DNA from: Leptospiraceae bacterium
GTDB lineage: Bacteria; Spirochaetota; Leptospiria; Turneriellales; Turneriellaceae
Direction: 5' to 3'
DNA length: 44,100 bases
NCBI GenBank assembly: GCA_020440825.1
Contig: JAGRNJ010000019.1
Location: 8,710-52,809 of the forward strand
The position numbers and the translations under genes were made by a program. A model generated the notes under the pieces. The model worked only from the letters and a program-made list of their open reading frames with translations. It was not told the DNA's origin and did no database searches. Positions 32,786 to 42,048 of the stretch are shown piece after piece. How positions within the stretch are numbered: the stretch's first letter is position 1; the number at the start of each line of letters is the position of its first letter.

Positions 32786-34342
32786 GTGAAAAAATTTATT
32801 TTGAATTGTATACTCAGTTGTATGGCGGTCTCAAGCTTGAGTGCTCAAAAAACAAAAAATCTGCGGCCAGATTTGATAGTCTTTATAGTTGTTGATCAAT
32901 TGCGGGCCCAAGAGAGCAGCCAACTATCAATCGCAAAGCGGTCGGTAAACTTTAGCCAAACATTTCATAATCACTTCTGCTCTGAAACTGCTCCCGGGCA
33001 TGCAACTCTCTTGTCCGGCAGATTACCGGCTCGACACGGTATAATTGCCAATTCCTGGCATGAGATGCCGTTTATGTCATTGCAAAATGCGGGTCATGAT
33101 AAAAGTGTACAGGTGTTAGGCGGAGAAGGTGAAGCTGCTTCTGCCCGGCAGTTTGTGGGCGATCATCTTTCGAGCCACTGGCGGTCTCAAAAAACTGGCG
33201 GCAGGTTCATTACTCTCTCATGGAAAGATCGAGCAGCAGTTATGCTTGGCGGGCCAGCTGCAGACATCGCTTTGTGGGCGGGTTCAACGGGATTTGTGAC
33301 CAGCAGTTTTTATAACGACTCTCAAAAAATAAAATGGCTTGAAGATTTCAATTTTAAATATCCGTTTTCACAATATGCCGGAAAAAGCTGGCCGGCTGCA
33401 GAAAAAAAAGCACTGCATAAGATTCCAGACTCATCAGAAAAATGGAATAAGATTCTAGCTTATTCACCATTCGCCGATGAGCTAACACTCAAGCTTGCCC
33501 TTGAGATTACAAATGCTTACCAGCTGGGTAAATCAAACCGAACAGATTTACTCGCGATAAGTCTTTCTTCAACAGATTATATAGGCCATAAATTCAGTTA
33601 CAATTCACCTGAGATGCGTCACCAGTTAAAATTATTGAATCATCGTATTGTTGCTTTTGAAGCAGCTCTGCGCAGCAGATTACCGGGAAAGAAAATATCA
33701 TTTGTACTAACTGCAGACCATGGGGGAACAAAAACTCCCCAAGTTGCTGAAGCAATGCAGGAAAAACCGGCCATTATAAAAGAGACTGAATTCCGTAAAT
33801 ATTTTGCTCAGAAGATGAAACCGTCACATCCATATTTTGACTATGCCTTATTATTCAGATCGCCGCATTTTTATCTGCATTATGAAGCAATCGGTGATGC
33901 CCATTTTTCGAGAAAAGAAATTTTATCAGATATGCAGAAGTTTGCACGTGAAAATGATCGAATTTTTGCTACATTGTCAGTAGATCAGAAGCTCAAAATT
34001 GTAAGATCAAATAAATTTCAAAAAAAAGATTCCCTGATTTCCGATTCAGAGCTTTGGGAGCTGGCGAAAAACTGCCATTTTCCCGAGCGCAGTCCACAGC
34101 TGCTGGTGATTCCTGCACCTTATGTGTTTCTACAATATGAAAAAGGAGTCAGTATCGCCGGTCATGGTTCGCCTTTCAACGATGACCGGCATGTACCGCT
34201 TTTCTTCTGGGGAGATGGTATCCGCCCTGCAAACAAACAAAGCATAGTGCATACAACTCGAATTGCCGCAACTTTGGCAGAAATGGCCGGTTTTCGATAT
34301 GCCCCGGCCGATGGCGATGTGTTACCCCTCGATTTGAATTAA
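32786..34342 (+). CDS. Alkaline phosphatase superfamily enzyme (PafA/type I PDE-like)
   Basis: 518 aa from GTG 32786, which opens the signal peptide KKFILNCILSCMAVSSLSA; TTG 32759 would add nine residues. Metal site residues are visible: VVDQL near residue 30, nucleophile T68 in SETAPGHATLLSG, LSSTDYIGHKF, TADHGG, and AGHGSPFNDDRHVP. Thr as nucleophile fits PafA-type phosphatases and nucleotide pyrophosphatase/phosphodiesterases. The enzyme probably hydrolyses phosphate esters in the periplasm to release phosphate. Its stop overlaps the convergent BASS stop by 4 nt. No Pho box was identified upstream. Confidence 0.87.
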   Translation: MKKFILNCILSCMAVSSLSAQKTKNLRPDLIVFIVVDQLRAQESSQLSIAKRSVNFSQTFHNHFCSETAPGHATLLSGRLPARHGIIANSWHEMPFMSLQNAGHDKSVQVLGGEGEAASARQFVGDHLSSHWRSQKTGGRFITLSWKDRAAVMLGGPAADIALWAGSTGFVTSSFYNDSQKIKWLEDFNFKYPFSQYAGKSWPAAEKKALHKIPDSSEKWNKILAYSPFADELTLKLALEITNAYQLGKSNRTDLLAISLSSTDYIGHKFSYNSPEMRHQLKLLNHRIVAFEAALRSRLPGKKISFVLTADHGGTKTPQVAEAMQEKPAIIKETEFRKYFAQKMKPSHPYFDYALLFRSPHFYLHYEAIGDAHFSRKEILSDMQKFARENDRIFATLSVDQKLKIVRSNKFQKKDSLISDSELWELAKNCHFPERSPQLLVIPAPYVFLQYEKGVSIAGHGSPFNDDRHVPLFFWGDGIRPANKQSIVHTTRIAATLAEMAGFRYAPADGDVLPLDLN

Positions 34343-35421
34343 ACAGCAGCCTTGGGACCAGACATTCCATCACGATAGTGTGGACCGAATAATTTTTTCT
34401 GCACACCCTCGTTTACATACAATTCATAGTCATCTTTACCAATTTTGCGATAAATCAAAGTGACGACTGAACTGGTGATTACGATGAACATGGAATATAG
34501 TATTGGCAACCAAAGCATCTGGTTTGCGAGCAGATTTTTCTCTGCTGTAGAACCACCAAAGGTAAGCAATACAATTGCAAATGCGAGAGGTCCGTTTTGA
34601 ATACCGGTTTCCAGAGAGATCGTTCTTCTAAACCGGGGTGGTAAGCCCAGGAGCCATGAGAACAGATATCCGAATTTGAAGCCTGCCAGACCAACCAGAA
34701 TGGAAGAGAGAATAATTTTCCAGTCTGTTGCGACAATTAAATCTGAATGTCTTGCCAGAACGCTGGCCAATAGAAACAGAATAACCAGAATACCAGCGAA
34801 ACCTGCAGTATCTTCGGCAGCTTTTGCCCAGCCCGGTGATTTTTTCAAGAGAATCATGCCGCCAATGACAGGCACCATTACAACCAGCAGAGATACGATA
34901 ATATCTTTTACCGGAATCACAAATTTACCGCCTTCCATTTGGGCACCTAATTGGGTTGTAAAACTCTCTGTACCGCCTATGCTCAAGCCGCCATAAAAAA
35001 CCAGCAGTATAGGAGTCATGATGATTGCCATCAACGTCGATGCAGATGTCATTGAGATCGAAAGTGCGAGGTCTCCTCTCGAAAAGTAGGCAAACATATT
35101 CGAGGTTGAACCGGCAGGCAGGCAGCCAATAAGAATCAAAGCAATTGCATTTTGTGGATCTAATTGAAATACCCAGGAAATTCCGAATGCCAGGGCCGGC
35201 ATGAAACCAAACTGGGAGAGAAAACCAACCAGTATACCTTTGGGTTTTTTGAGCGCTACCTTAAAGTCATTCAGGTTGAGTGTTGCACCCATACCGAACA
35301 TGATAACTAGAACCAGTACCCCAAGCAGAGGCTTTTCCAGTTTATTGATAAGCTCTGTACCCCCCGCAAGTTTTTGCGCGATCAGTACAGATACATCAGA
35401 TGCGAGCAGTATTAAATTCAT
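34339..35421 (-). CDS. BASS family sodium-dependent organic anion transporter
   Basis: 360 aa with about ten membrane segments and the BASS signature in GCLPAGSTSNMFAYFSRGDL (the crossover and sodium-site region) and ETGIQNGPLAFAIVLL. BASS proteins import bile acids, pyruvate, pantoate or other organic anions with Na+. The substrate cannot be read from sequence. The ATG overlaps the acyl-CoA synthetase stop by 4 nt, so the pair is probably co-translated; uptake followed by CoA activation is a reasonable guess. Confidence 0.88.
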   Translation of the reverse strand: MNLILLASDVSVLIAQKLAGGTELINKLEKPLLGVLVLVIMFGMGATLNLNDFKVALKKPKGILVGFLSQFGFMPALAFGISWVFQLDPQNAIALILIGCLPAGSTSNMFAYFSRGDLALSISMTSASTLMAIIMTPILLVFYGGLSIGGTESFTTQLGAQMEGGKFVIPVKDIIVSLLVVMVPVIGGMILLKKSPGWAKAAEDTAGFAGILVILFLLASVLARHSDLIVATDWKIILSSILVGLAGFKFGYLFSWLLGLPPRFRRTISLETGIQNGPLAFAIVLLTFGGSTAEKNLLANQMLWLPILYSMFIVITSSVVTLIYRKIGKDDYELYVNEGVQKKLFGPHYRDGMSGPKAAV

Positions 35422-37322
35422 TTTGAACTCCTATACATATCAGCGATTTGCTTTTTATATTTCTCGGTGATCACATGTCTTTTTAATTTGAATAGATTTG
35501 TGATTTCATCACCAACTTCGAATGTTTTAGGCAGCAGTCTAAAGTCTTGCAGCCGCTCAAACGATTTAAAGCCGGTTTCAGCAGAAACAGCAGATTTTAC
35601 AATTTGAGAAATCTTTTTCTCTACTTCTTGATTTTTCGACAATTCTTCAACATTGCCGGTAATGCCGATTTCTTTGAAACCATCAACCGACGGAACTACC
35701 AGTACAGTCAGGAATTTTTCATCCTGGCCCACTACCATGACATGATCAATCAAAGGCGAATCGAGTAATTTACCTTCAATTGGCACCGGCTCAACGTTTT
35801 CACCACTGCTCAGAACGATGGTATCTTTCGAACGGCCCATGATTTTGAGGCAATCATTAAAGGTAATCATACCGATGTCGCCGGTGTTCATGAAACCGTC
35901 TTTGAGAACTTTTTTCGTTGCTTCGGGGTTCTTATAATACCCGCGCATAACCTGCGGACCGCGTACATGAATTTCGCCCTTTATACCTTTGCCACCATTC
36001 GGTTTATTCGGATTCGGATAAATCAATTCGCCAGAATTGATGTCAAACAGGCGCAGTTCAGTATCGGGAAAGATGGGTCCTACGGAACTCAATACCAGGC
36101 GCGAGAATGTACGACAGGCAATTACCGGTGAGGTTTCTGTCATACCATAGCCTTCTAGTACCGGAATTCCAATGTAGTTGAAGAACTCATCAATGTGAGG
36201 AGGAAGGGCTCCGCCACCACTGATCGAAGCTTTCAGGTCGCCACCCGCTGCCAGACGCAGCCTTTCAAGCACAGATGCATTGAAAAGACCATACCAGGGT
36301 AAAAAGAAAACCCAGCGCAACAGATGAAAAATACCCATACCGAGAGAAACCAGAATGTTTCTCCCTTCGAGATCTAATTTGCGGAATGTAAGAAAATAGG
36401 TTGAGCCCTGGAACATTCGCGAACAAAAGTATGAGATGTGAAACAGAGCTCTTCGTACGGGATGAGCCTTTTCAACATTCGCCAGAATTTTGGCGTGAAT
36501 ATTCTCCCACAGTCGAGGAGCAGATCCCATAAAGGTCGGACGGACATTCTTAAGGTCGTCACCCAGTGCTCGCACGTTTGTGTAGTAGGTGCAGCTACCG
36601 TTGTAGATTGCAAACATTTCAAAAACACGCTCAAAAATATGCCAGACTGGCAGAATAGACAGAATACGATCAAGCGGATTGATTTCGATGGGAATTCTTG
36701 ACAGCTGTGAAATTACATTTTCATGGGACAGCATTACTCCCTTCGGCGCACCTGTTGTTCCCGAGGTATAGATGATCGTAAACAAATCATCGGGCTGTAT
36801 TCCCGCGACCCTTTCTTCTACTTTGCGATCGCCCTTTTCACGCAGTTTCTCGCCATCCTTAATGAGATCATTGATGTGAAGAACACCTTTCGGTGCCTTT
36901 TCATGGGGATCCATTAAAATCATGTGCGTTAAAGATTTAAGCTTGGCTTTTTTAACCCGCTCTACTAAAGCAACGTTTTCAATAAATGCAACTTTGGCAC
37001 CGCAATGGTCAAGAATATACTTTATTTCATCATCTGTAATATCGGCCCCGCGCGGTACATCGGTAGAGCCACTTAACTGGCATGCATAATCTGCAATAAT
37101 CCATTCGACACGATTGTCTGCGATTAGACCAACATGATCTCTTTGTTTTACGCCTAAATGAATCAACGATGTGGCTAAATCTACCCCGGTCTGGTAGAGT
37201 TCTTTATAGGTGATAGGTTTCCAGGTTTTGTCTTTCTGTTTTGTTGCAAATGCGGCTCGATCGCCATAGACAATCGCAGCCTGTTCATACATTTCAGCTA
37301 AGTTTTTTGCTTTCAATGACAT
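35418..37322 (-). CDS. Long-chain fatty acid-CoA ligase (AMP-binding)
   Basis: 634 aa from ATG 37322, which has AAGGGAG just upstream; TTG 37337 is unlikely. The ANL enzyme activates fatty acids to acyl-CoA through acyl-AMP. Signatures: P-loop IIYTSGTTGAPKGVMLSHEN, GYGMTETSPVIACR, NTGDIGMITFNDCLKIMGRS and KDTIVLSSGENVEP. Length fits long-chain FACS of the FadD15/eukaryote-like type. First gene of the pair with the BASS transporter. Confidence 0.92.
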   Translation of the reverse strand: MSLKAKNLAEMYEQAAIVYGDRAAFATKQKDKTWKPITYKELYQTGVDLATSLIHLGVKQRDHVGLIADNRVEWIIADYACQLSGSTDVPRGADITDDEIKYILDHCGAKVAFIENVALVERVKKAKLKSLTHMILMDPHEKAPKGVLHINDLIKDGEKLREKGDRKVEERVAGIQPDDLFTIIYTSGTTGAPKGVMLSHENVISQLSRIPIEINPLDRILSILPVWHIFERVFEMFAIYNGSCTYYTNVRALGDDLKNVRPTFMGSAPRLWENIHAKILANVEKAHPVRRALFHISYFCSRMFQGSTYFLTFRKLDLEGRNILVSLGMGIFHLLRWVFFLPWYGLFNASVLERLRLAAGGDLKASISGGGALPPHIDEFFNYIGIPVLEGYGMTETSPVIACRTFSRLVLSSVGPIFPDTELRLFDINSGELIYPNPNKPNGGKGIKGEIHVRGPQVMRGYYKNPEATKKVLKDGFMNTGDIGMITFNDCLKIMGRSKDTIVLSSGENVEPVPIEGKLLDSPLIDHVMVVGQDEKFLTVLVVPSVDGFKEIGITGNVEELSKNQEVEKKISQIVKSAVSAETGFKSFERLQDFRLLPKTFEVGDEITNLFKLKRHVITEKYKKQIADMYRSSK

Positions 37323-37592
37323 AATTGCTCCCTTCAAAAATTTGTTGGCGTTTTCACGGTGTTTAGACGTTCATCATGTCAATCGTTTTTCGTGATAAAT
37401 GTGAAAAAGTTGTCAGAAAGTTATGAAATTCTATAATATTCGTCCAAAAAACTTTAACGCTATCTTTAGTTCTATTGAACGAGGTCTGGGATATTGGGTC
37501 AATAAAATATCTTGAAATCAAAACTAATTGTTTTTTGCAATGCAGAAAAGATTTCATAAACTTGTACAATACGTTAGTTTCTGTATTGAATT
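37323..37592. other. Noncoding gap upstream of the acyl-CoA ligase
   Basis: 270 bp, AT-rich. It must hold the ligase promoter on the minus strand. I see no clear promoter, repeat or RNA. A 68-codon frame here (37363-37569, minus) has no ribosome site and no recognisable features. Confidence 0.4.
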
Positions 37593-37976
37593 TCAGCGAA
37601 AAGGTTTCTGCAGATTATTGTAATGATCGATAGGTGCGCTGCGCAAAGAGCAGGAGCTTGAAATTATGAACGGTATTGTTATCTCTTGCCGGTTGCCTGC
37701 ATAATTATAAACAAAATTCAGAACTCGCAAGGTGGTGGCCGCCTGACAGGCCAGAATTGTATAAAACGCAAAGGACTCCAACAGGCTGCTCTCGTCGTAT
37801 CGATCTGTAAAAGGGCCAATGTGAATTTCCTGTCGTGAGTCAAACTCAAAGCGTAGCCATGCATTATAATAAAGATCCAGAATTTGTCGGGTTTTCCTGT
37901 CGACTGGTTGCATCTTCAGAGGGCCGGCAATGACCGGGCTTAATACCAGTATGATTACCAGTAAAAATCGCAACAC
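37593..37976 (-). CDS. Small secreted hypothetical protein
   Basis: 127 aa, GTG start at 37976 followed by TTG. The N-terminus LRFLLVIILVLSPVIAGPL is a good signal peptide. The mature part has two cysteines (about residues 77 and 108) and no recognised family. Plausible but weakly supported: there is no strong Shine-Dalgarno and no operon partner. Confidence 0.4.
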   Translation of the reverse strand: MLRFLLVIILVLSPVIAGPLKMQPVDRKTRQILDLYYNAWLRFEFDSRQEIHIGPFTDRYDESSLLESFAFYTILACQAATTLRVLNFVYNYAGNRQEITIPFIISSSCSLRSAPIDHYNNLQKPFR

Positions 37977-38185
37977 ACGGAAGCATGAAAATATTCAGTG
38001 TAGTTGTCAATACATGCCAGCCGTTGAACTATCTCTGGTTACTGCCGGTCCCCAACGGGAAACCTTGAAATGTATGCTTGAGAATTCGTTTGGGAAGCCG
38101 GTTTAGATAGTTTAATGTGCAACAGTTTAACAATTCATAAATCAAATGCTAAGCAAAAATAAGTGAATAAAATTTGCCGATTATC

Positions 38186-38191
38186 TATACT
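38186..38191 (+). promoter_or_regulatory. TATACT -10 box placing transcription start at the ATG
   Basis: TATACT ends 6 bases before the ATG at 38198, so transcription would begin at or next to the start codon. No Shine-Dalgarno is present and no clear -35 is seen. This fits a leaderless transcript but needs RNA data. Confidence 0.3.
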
Positions 38192-38197
38192 TTATTC

Positions 38198-39349
38198 ATG
38201 AAAAAGCAGTACATCCATGAGAAAAAAAGTAGCGGTGAGAAAGAATCTGTTGCCGCGGGAATATGGCCGGGTATTCAGTTGTATTACCCCCCTGTAAAGT
38301 TTGTTCCTGCACAGGGCAGATATGAAAATGCTGAAGAGGCGGTAATGCGCCTGCAGAACCATGCCTGTGGTAGTGCAGCAGATACGATTCTGTTTGATCT
38401 TGAAGATGGTTGTCATGAAAAAAACCTCAGCCGGGGTTTTTTAGAGCGAATGCTGCCTGAGTACAGAGAGAAAATACCCGGCCGGGTGGCCTTGCGCATA
38501 AACCAGTTTGGTACCGAAGAATACCAGCGGGATTTGCAGAGTCTTGAGCTCATCGGTGATTATGTCAATGATGTTATTCTGCCCAAAGCAGGGGAATTGC
38601 ACGGGGCTTCAGAAGTTCAGATTTTAGCCGAAAAACTTGAGAAGATAAACCCTAAAATCAGAATTCAACCAATTGTTGAACACCCCCTCTCATTAAAAAT
38701 TGCAGATGAACTGATGGCAAACCCAAAGGTAGAGCACATCATCTTTGGCATACATGATTTTTCCCGGTCAATGTCTATTCGCCTGCGCCCAGAGGTATGG
38801 TTCAACCAGTTATACCCTTTCTTATGTGATCTGCTGCTCAAAGCAAGAATTGCAGGGTGCGGTGTGATCGGTGGGGTCGAGACCCTGTTACCTGAAGGAA
38901 AGATCAGTGAACTTTTACCAGATTCTGATGACCCAAGCGAGGTAAGGGCAGCTGCACGCAAAGATCCCTCTTTGTCGGTTGTGCTCGATCATGCACTCAG
39001 TGAGTCAGATATGGGTCTTACCGGCAAACAGGTGATACATCCTCAGCATATTCGGGTTTGCCGGGCTGCCTTCTTGGAAGAAGAGAGTGAACTTACCCGT
39101 TCATGGCAAATTGTTGAAGCTGCCAATAAAGCAGATGCCTGGAAAGGTGGCGCGATTCGTTTTGAAAATGAGATGATGGATCCCCCCATGTTCACAAAAG
39201 CAATGCAGCGTATTATTCGACAGACTGTTTTCAAATGGCGGGAAGAGCCGCTGGCTACAATTAAAGAAGCATTAGAAAAATTGCCGTCAAAGGTTCAAAA
39301 AGAAGTCTGGCCTTATAAAAGTGAGTTAACCTTAGGAGTAAAAAAATGA
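38198..39349 (+). CDS. CitE/HpcH-like aldolase or CoA-thioester lyase
   Basis: 383 aa from ATG 38198 (TTG 38174 unlikely). CitE superfamily motifs are visible: TILFDLEDG, VALRINQFGTEEY, DVILPKAGE, IQPIVEHPLSL, IIFGIHDFSRSM and GKQVIHPQHIRVC. The family cleaves or forms C-C bonds in malyl-CoA, citramalyl-CoA or citryl-CoA with Mg2+. It is about 90 residues longer than plain CitE, by an N-terminal extension and a helical C-terminal part. The stop overlaps the CoA ligase start by 4 nt, so its substrate is probably a CoA ester made by that ligase. Confidence 0.84.
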   Translation: MKKQYIHEKKSSGEKESVAAGIWPGIQLYYPPVKFVPAQGRYENAEEAVMRLQNHACGSAADTILFDLEDGCHEKNLSRGFLERMLPEYREKIPGRVALRINQFGTEEYQRDLQSLELIGDYVNDVILPKAGELHGASEVQILAEKLEKINPKIRIQPIVEHPLSLKIADELMANPKVEHIIFGIHDFSRSMSIRLRPEVWFNQLYPFLCDLLLKARIAGCGVIGGVETLLPEGKISELLPDSDDPSEVRAAARKDPSLSVVLDHALSESDMGLTGKQVIHPQHIRVCRAAFLEEESELTRSWQIVEAANKADAWKGGAIRFENEMMDPPMFTKAMQRIIRQTVFKWREEPLATIKEALEKLPSKVQKEVWPYKSELTLGVKK

Positions 39350-40941
39350 GTGTCAAAACGATGAATTCAGTTCCGGAACACCTGAACATTACAGAGCAGT
39401 GTCTTGATCGGCATCGGGGTACATCTGTTTCAAATCGCGAAGCAATGGTTTTTTTACACGAAAACGGCCAACGAAAAAGTTTTACCTATGACCAGCTGGC
39501 CGATCAGGTTGATACCTTCGCAGATGTGCTAAAAAAGCACGGGGTTGAAAAAGGAGAGCGTGTACTGATTCGTTTGACGAATGTTGAATGGTTCCCGATT
39601 TCATTTTTTGCTGCATTAAAAATTGGTGCGGTACCAGTACCCTCTTCGATGCTGCTCGCCGGCGATGAGGTTGTTTATTTACTGAAAGATTCTGCCTCAA
39701 AAGTACTGGTAACCGAGCCAGAACTCTGGACAAATATACGGGAGCAGGTGGGCAGCATGCAGGCCCCGCCAAAGGTACTGCTGACTGAGAAAATATCTGC
39801 AGGTTCGATACCAGCCATTCAAGAGTATTTAATCGCTGATGAAATGTCAACGTCGAACAAAATTGCAAAGCATGTTGAAACCAGGGCAAATGACCCTGCT
39901 TACCTTGTGTATACTTCGGGTACTACCGGTTTTCCAAAAGGGGTTTTGCATGCACACCGCGCCTTAATTGGCCGAATTCCCGCTTCAACCCACTGGTTTA
40001 ACTTTATCGAAGAAGAACGCATACTGCACTCAGGAAAGTTTAACTGGACATATGTTTTAGGCACAGCAATGATGGATCCCCTGTTTCACGGAAAAACTGT
40101 CGTGGTCTACGAAGGTAAAAATGATGCCTCAGGCTGGATTCGTACAATAGCCGATGAAAAATGCACTACATTTATCGGAGTGCCGACTATCTATCGACAA
40201 ATTCTGCAGAAAACAGAATGCACAGCCGAAGATGTTCCGACTTTGCGACATTGCATGTGCGCAGGGGAGCACCTTTCTGAGCCGGTCTTGAAATCATGGC
40301 AGGAAAGATTTGGCGTCTGGATCTTCGAAGGTCTTGGAATGTCAGAAATTTCTTACTATATTTCGCAAAGTAAATTTGATGAAATTCGTCCGGGCATGGC
40401 GGGCAAAGTACAGCCCGGCCATATTGTCTCTATCATGGATGGCGATATGAAAGAGGCCGAAGACGGTGATGAAGGGGTTATCTGTATACACAAAGACGAC
40501 CCGGGCTTATTTCTGGAATACTGGAAACTGCCAGAGCAGACTGAAGCAGCTTTTAAAGAGGGCTGGTTTGTAACGGGAGACTATGCAATTCGGGATCGGG
40601 AAGGGTACATTCGCTTTTTGGGCCGGCGTGATGACATTATTAAATCATTCGGTTATCGAATTTCTCCCTATGAAATTGAACGGGTAATGAAAGGGCACCC
40701 CGATATAGCAGACTGTGCTGCAGTCGGTGAAGTGGTTGGGGAAGATAAGACGATCGTTACCTTGTGCGTAATATTGAAACCGGGTGCAAATGAGAATGGT
40801 GAAGAACTGCTTGCCTGGTCAAAAGGGCATCTGGCAGATTACAAACGGCCAAAATCTGTCAAATTTTTCAGTGACTTTCCGCGTACCGCTAACGGAAAAA
40901 TTATTCGCAAGAGCCTGATCAACAAAGTAAATGCAGGATAA
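39346..40941 (+). CDS. Acyl/aryl-CoA ligase (benzoate-CoA ligase-like)
   Basis: 531 aa. ANL family motifs are LVYTSGTTGFPKGVLHAH, EGLGMSEISYYIS, VTGDYAIRDREGYIRFLGRR and PRTANGKIIRKSL, the last holding the catalytic lysine. The length and the HSGKFNWTYVLG segment resemble benzoate-CoA and medium-chain acyl-CoA ligases. TTAGGAG lies 8 nt before ATG 39346. It is coupled to the CitE-like gene and followed by a MarR gene, an arrangement often seen for aromatic or short organic acids. Substrate unknown. Confidence 0.87.
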   Translation: MSVKTMNSVPEHLNITEQCLDRHRGTSVSNREAMVFLHENGQRKSFTYDQLADQVDTFADVLKKHGVEKGERVLIRLTNVEWFPISFFAALKIGAVPVPSSMLLAGDEVVYLLKDSASKVLVTEPELWTNIREQVGSMQAPPKVLLTEKISAGSIPAIQEYLIADEMSTSNKIAKHVETRANDPAYLVYTSGTTGFPKGVLHAHRALIGRIPASTHWFNFIEEERILHSGKFNWTYVLGTAMMDPLFHGKTVVVYEGKNDASGWIRTIADEKCTTFIGVPTIYRQILQKTECTAEDVPTLRHCMCAGEHLSEPVLKSWQERFGVWIFEGLGMSEISYYISQSKFDEIRPGMAGKVQPGHIVSIMDGDMKEAEDGDEGVICIHKDDPGLFLEYWKLPEQTEAAFKEGWFVTGDYAIRDREGYIRFLGRRDDIIKSFGYRISPYEIERVMKGHPDIADCAAVGEVVGEDKTIVTLCVILKPGANENGEELLAWSKGHLADYKRPKSVKFFSDFPRTANGKIIRKSLINKVNAG

Positions 40942-41015
40942 TTGAAGCAGGGCCAGAATACGAAATTTTCAGTGAAGCGTGGTTGACATTAGAACATGAA
41001 ATCACATTCCGTTCC

Positions 41016-41480
41016 ATGGGAAAGAAGTATTCTGGTGATTCCCTTCAGATTGCTGCAACCGATGCTTATGTAAAACTGATGCGTGCGGCAGATACGGTGC
41101 AAAACCATCTCGCCCGCAATGCAGAAAACCACGGCCTGACCATTTCACAATTTGGGGTACTCGAAGCCCTGTTGCATCTCGGTTCCATGCGGCAGAATGA
41201 ACTCGCAAAAAAGATCTTGAAAAGCGGAGGGAACCTGACCCGGGTGATTGATAATCTTGAGAAGAACGGGCTGGTCAAAAGAACACCTGACCCTGAAGAT
41301 CGCCGTGCTTTCCAGATCAACTTAACAGAGAAAGGAACCGAGCTCATCAGTTCGATTTTTCCTCAACATATGGATGATATATACAGGTTTTTTTCAGTGC
41401 TTAGTGAAAAAGAACTGACAACCCTTGCTTCTTTTTGTAAAAAAATAGGTATTGAAGCCGGCCCTCACACACCTAACTGA
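41016..41480 (+). CDS. MarR family transcriptional regulator
   Basis: 154 aa from ATG 41016; TTG 40983 would add 11 residues. The winged helix is clear: LTISQFGVLEALLHLGSMRQ, ELAKKILKSGGNLTRVIDNL, and the wing GLVKRTPDPEDRRAFQINL. MarR proteins of this kind, such as BadR or HcaR relatives, usually repress catabolic genes until a CoA thioester or aromatic acid binds. It lies 74 nt after the CoA ligase and probably controls the three-gene unit. The stop overlaps the convergent membrane gene by 8 nt. No clear palindromic operator was found. Confidence 0.9.
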   Translation: MGKKYSGDSLQIAATDAYVKLMRAADTVQNHLARNAENHGLTISQFGVLEALLHLGSMRQNELAKKILKSGGNLTRVIDNLEKNGLVKRTPDPEDRRAFQINLTEKGTELISSIFPQHMDDIYRFFSVLSEKELTTLASFCKKIGIEAGPHTPN

Positions 41481-41919
41481 TAAACCTTCTGCCGATAGTT
41501 GTAAAATACAAAGCGACCATTACATGCACCGGCTCAATAAAAATAATTACAGTATTGATGAATGCTGTCAAGACCGGTGCTGCGCCATAGTCTTGTCCCA
41601 GAAATAAAATCAGGGATTCTTCAAAATCCCGGACGCAAATACCAAGCCGGGCAATAAAACTTTCGGTATGCAGTAAATATCCTGTTGTGAGACTCAGCAG
41701 ATAGCCGGCCATTAAAACAGACAATACAGTAAGAATCACACTGTTTTTGAATATATAAAAATGCAGCAAAAAGAAAGTAAAGGCACAATGAGCTATCAAT
41801 GTGATTTTTACTTCCAGGCCAGTGGCCAGGTTCTGTTTATACAAGCCAAAAGATAACACCGGGGAAATCAGAAAAACAAGAAACAGATATACAAAAATAT
41901 GCTTCCTGAATCTATTCAC
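41473..41919 (-). CDS. Small membrane protein, four TM segments, unknown
   Basis: 148 aa, GTG start at 41919. Four hydrophobic segments (about residues 7-26, 36-54, 60-84 and 111-138) with short polar loops. No recognisable motif. It is transcribed toward the MarR gene and overlaps its 3' end by 8 nt. Between it and the OlsF-like gene lies a strong terminator, so it must have its own promoter. Confidence 0.55.
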   Translation of the reverse strand: MNRFRKHIFVYLFLVFLISPVLSFGLYKQNLATGLEVKITLIAHCAFTFFLLHFYIFKNSVILTVLSVLMAGYLLSLTTGYLLHTESFIARLGICVRDFEESLILFLGQDYGAAPVLTAFINTVIIFIEPVHVMVALYFTTIGRRFIS

Positions 41920-41970
41920 TTGCTATAGTGAAATTTCTGGAAAGTCTTGCGTCAATATAAAAACGGTTTT

Positions 41971-42011
41971 CTAAAAAAGTCCGAACCCGGAATCAATGAT
42001 TCCGGGCTCGG
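41971..42011 (-). terminator. Strong intrinsic terminator of the OlsF-like gene
   Basis: CCGA-a-CCCGGAATC (41981-41994), a 3-nt loop, and GATTCCGGG-c-TCGG (41998-42011) form a 13-bp GC-rich stem with one mismatch. On the minus strand it is followed by ACTTTTTTAG. It lies 38 bp after the OlsF-like stop. A classic Rho-independent terminator. Confidence 0.85.
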
Positions 42012-42048
42012 CAAATGGGGCAAATTGGGAAGAGAGACATTGTTTTCC

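Noticed and set aside
37363-37569. 68-codon minus-strand frame upstream of the acyl-CoA ligase
   Set aside because: No ribosome site, no family and a composition like AT-rich spacer.
40983-40988. TTGACA as a MarR promoter or TTG start
   Set aside because: No -10 at the right distance, and a TTG start adds 11 residues before the normal MarR beginning.
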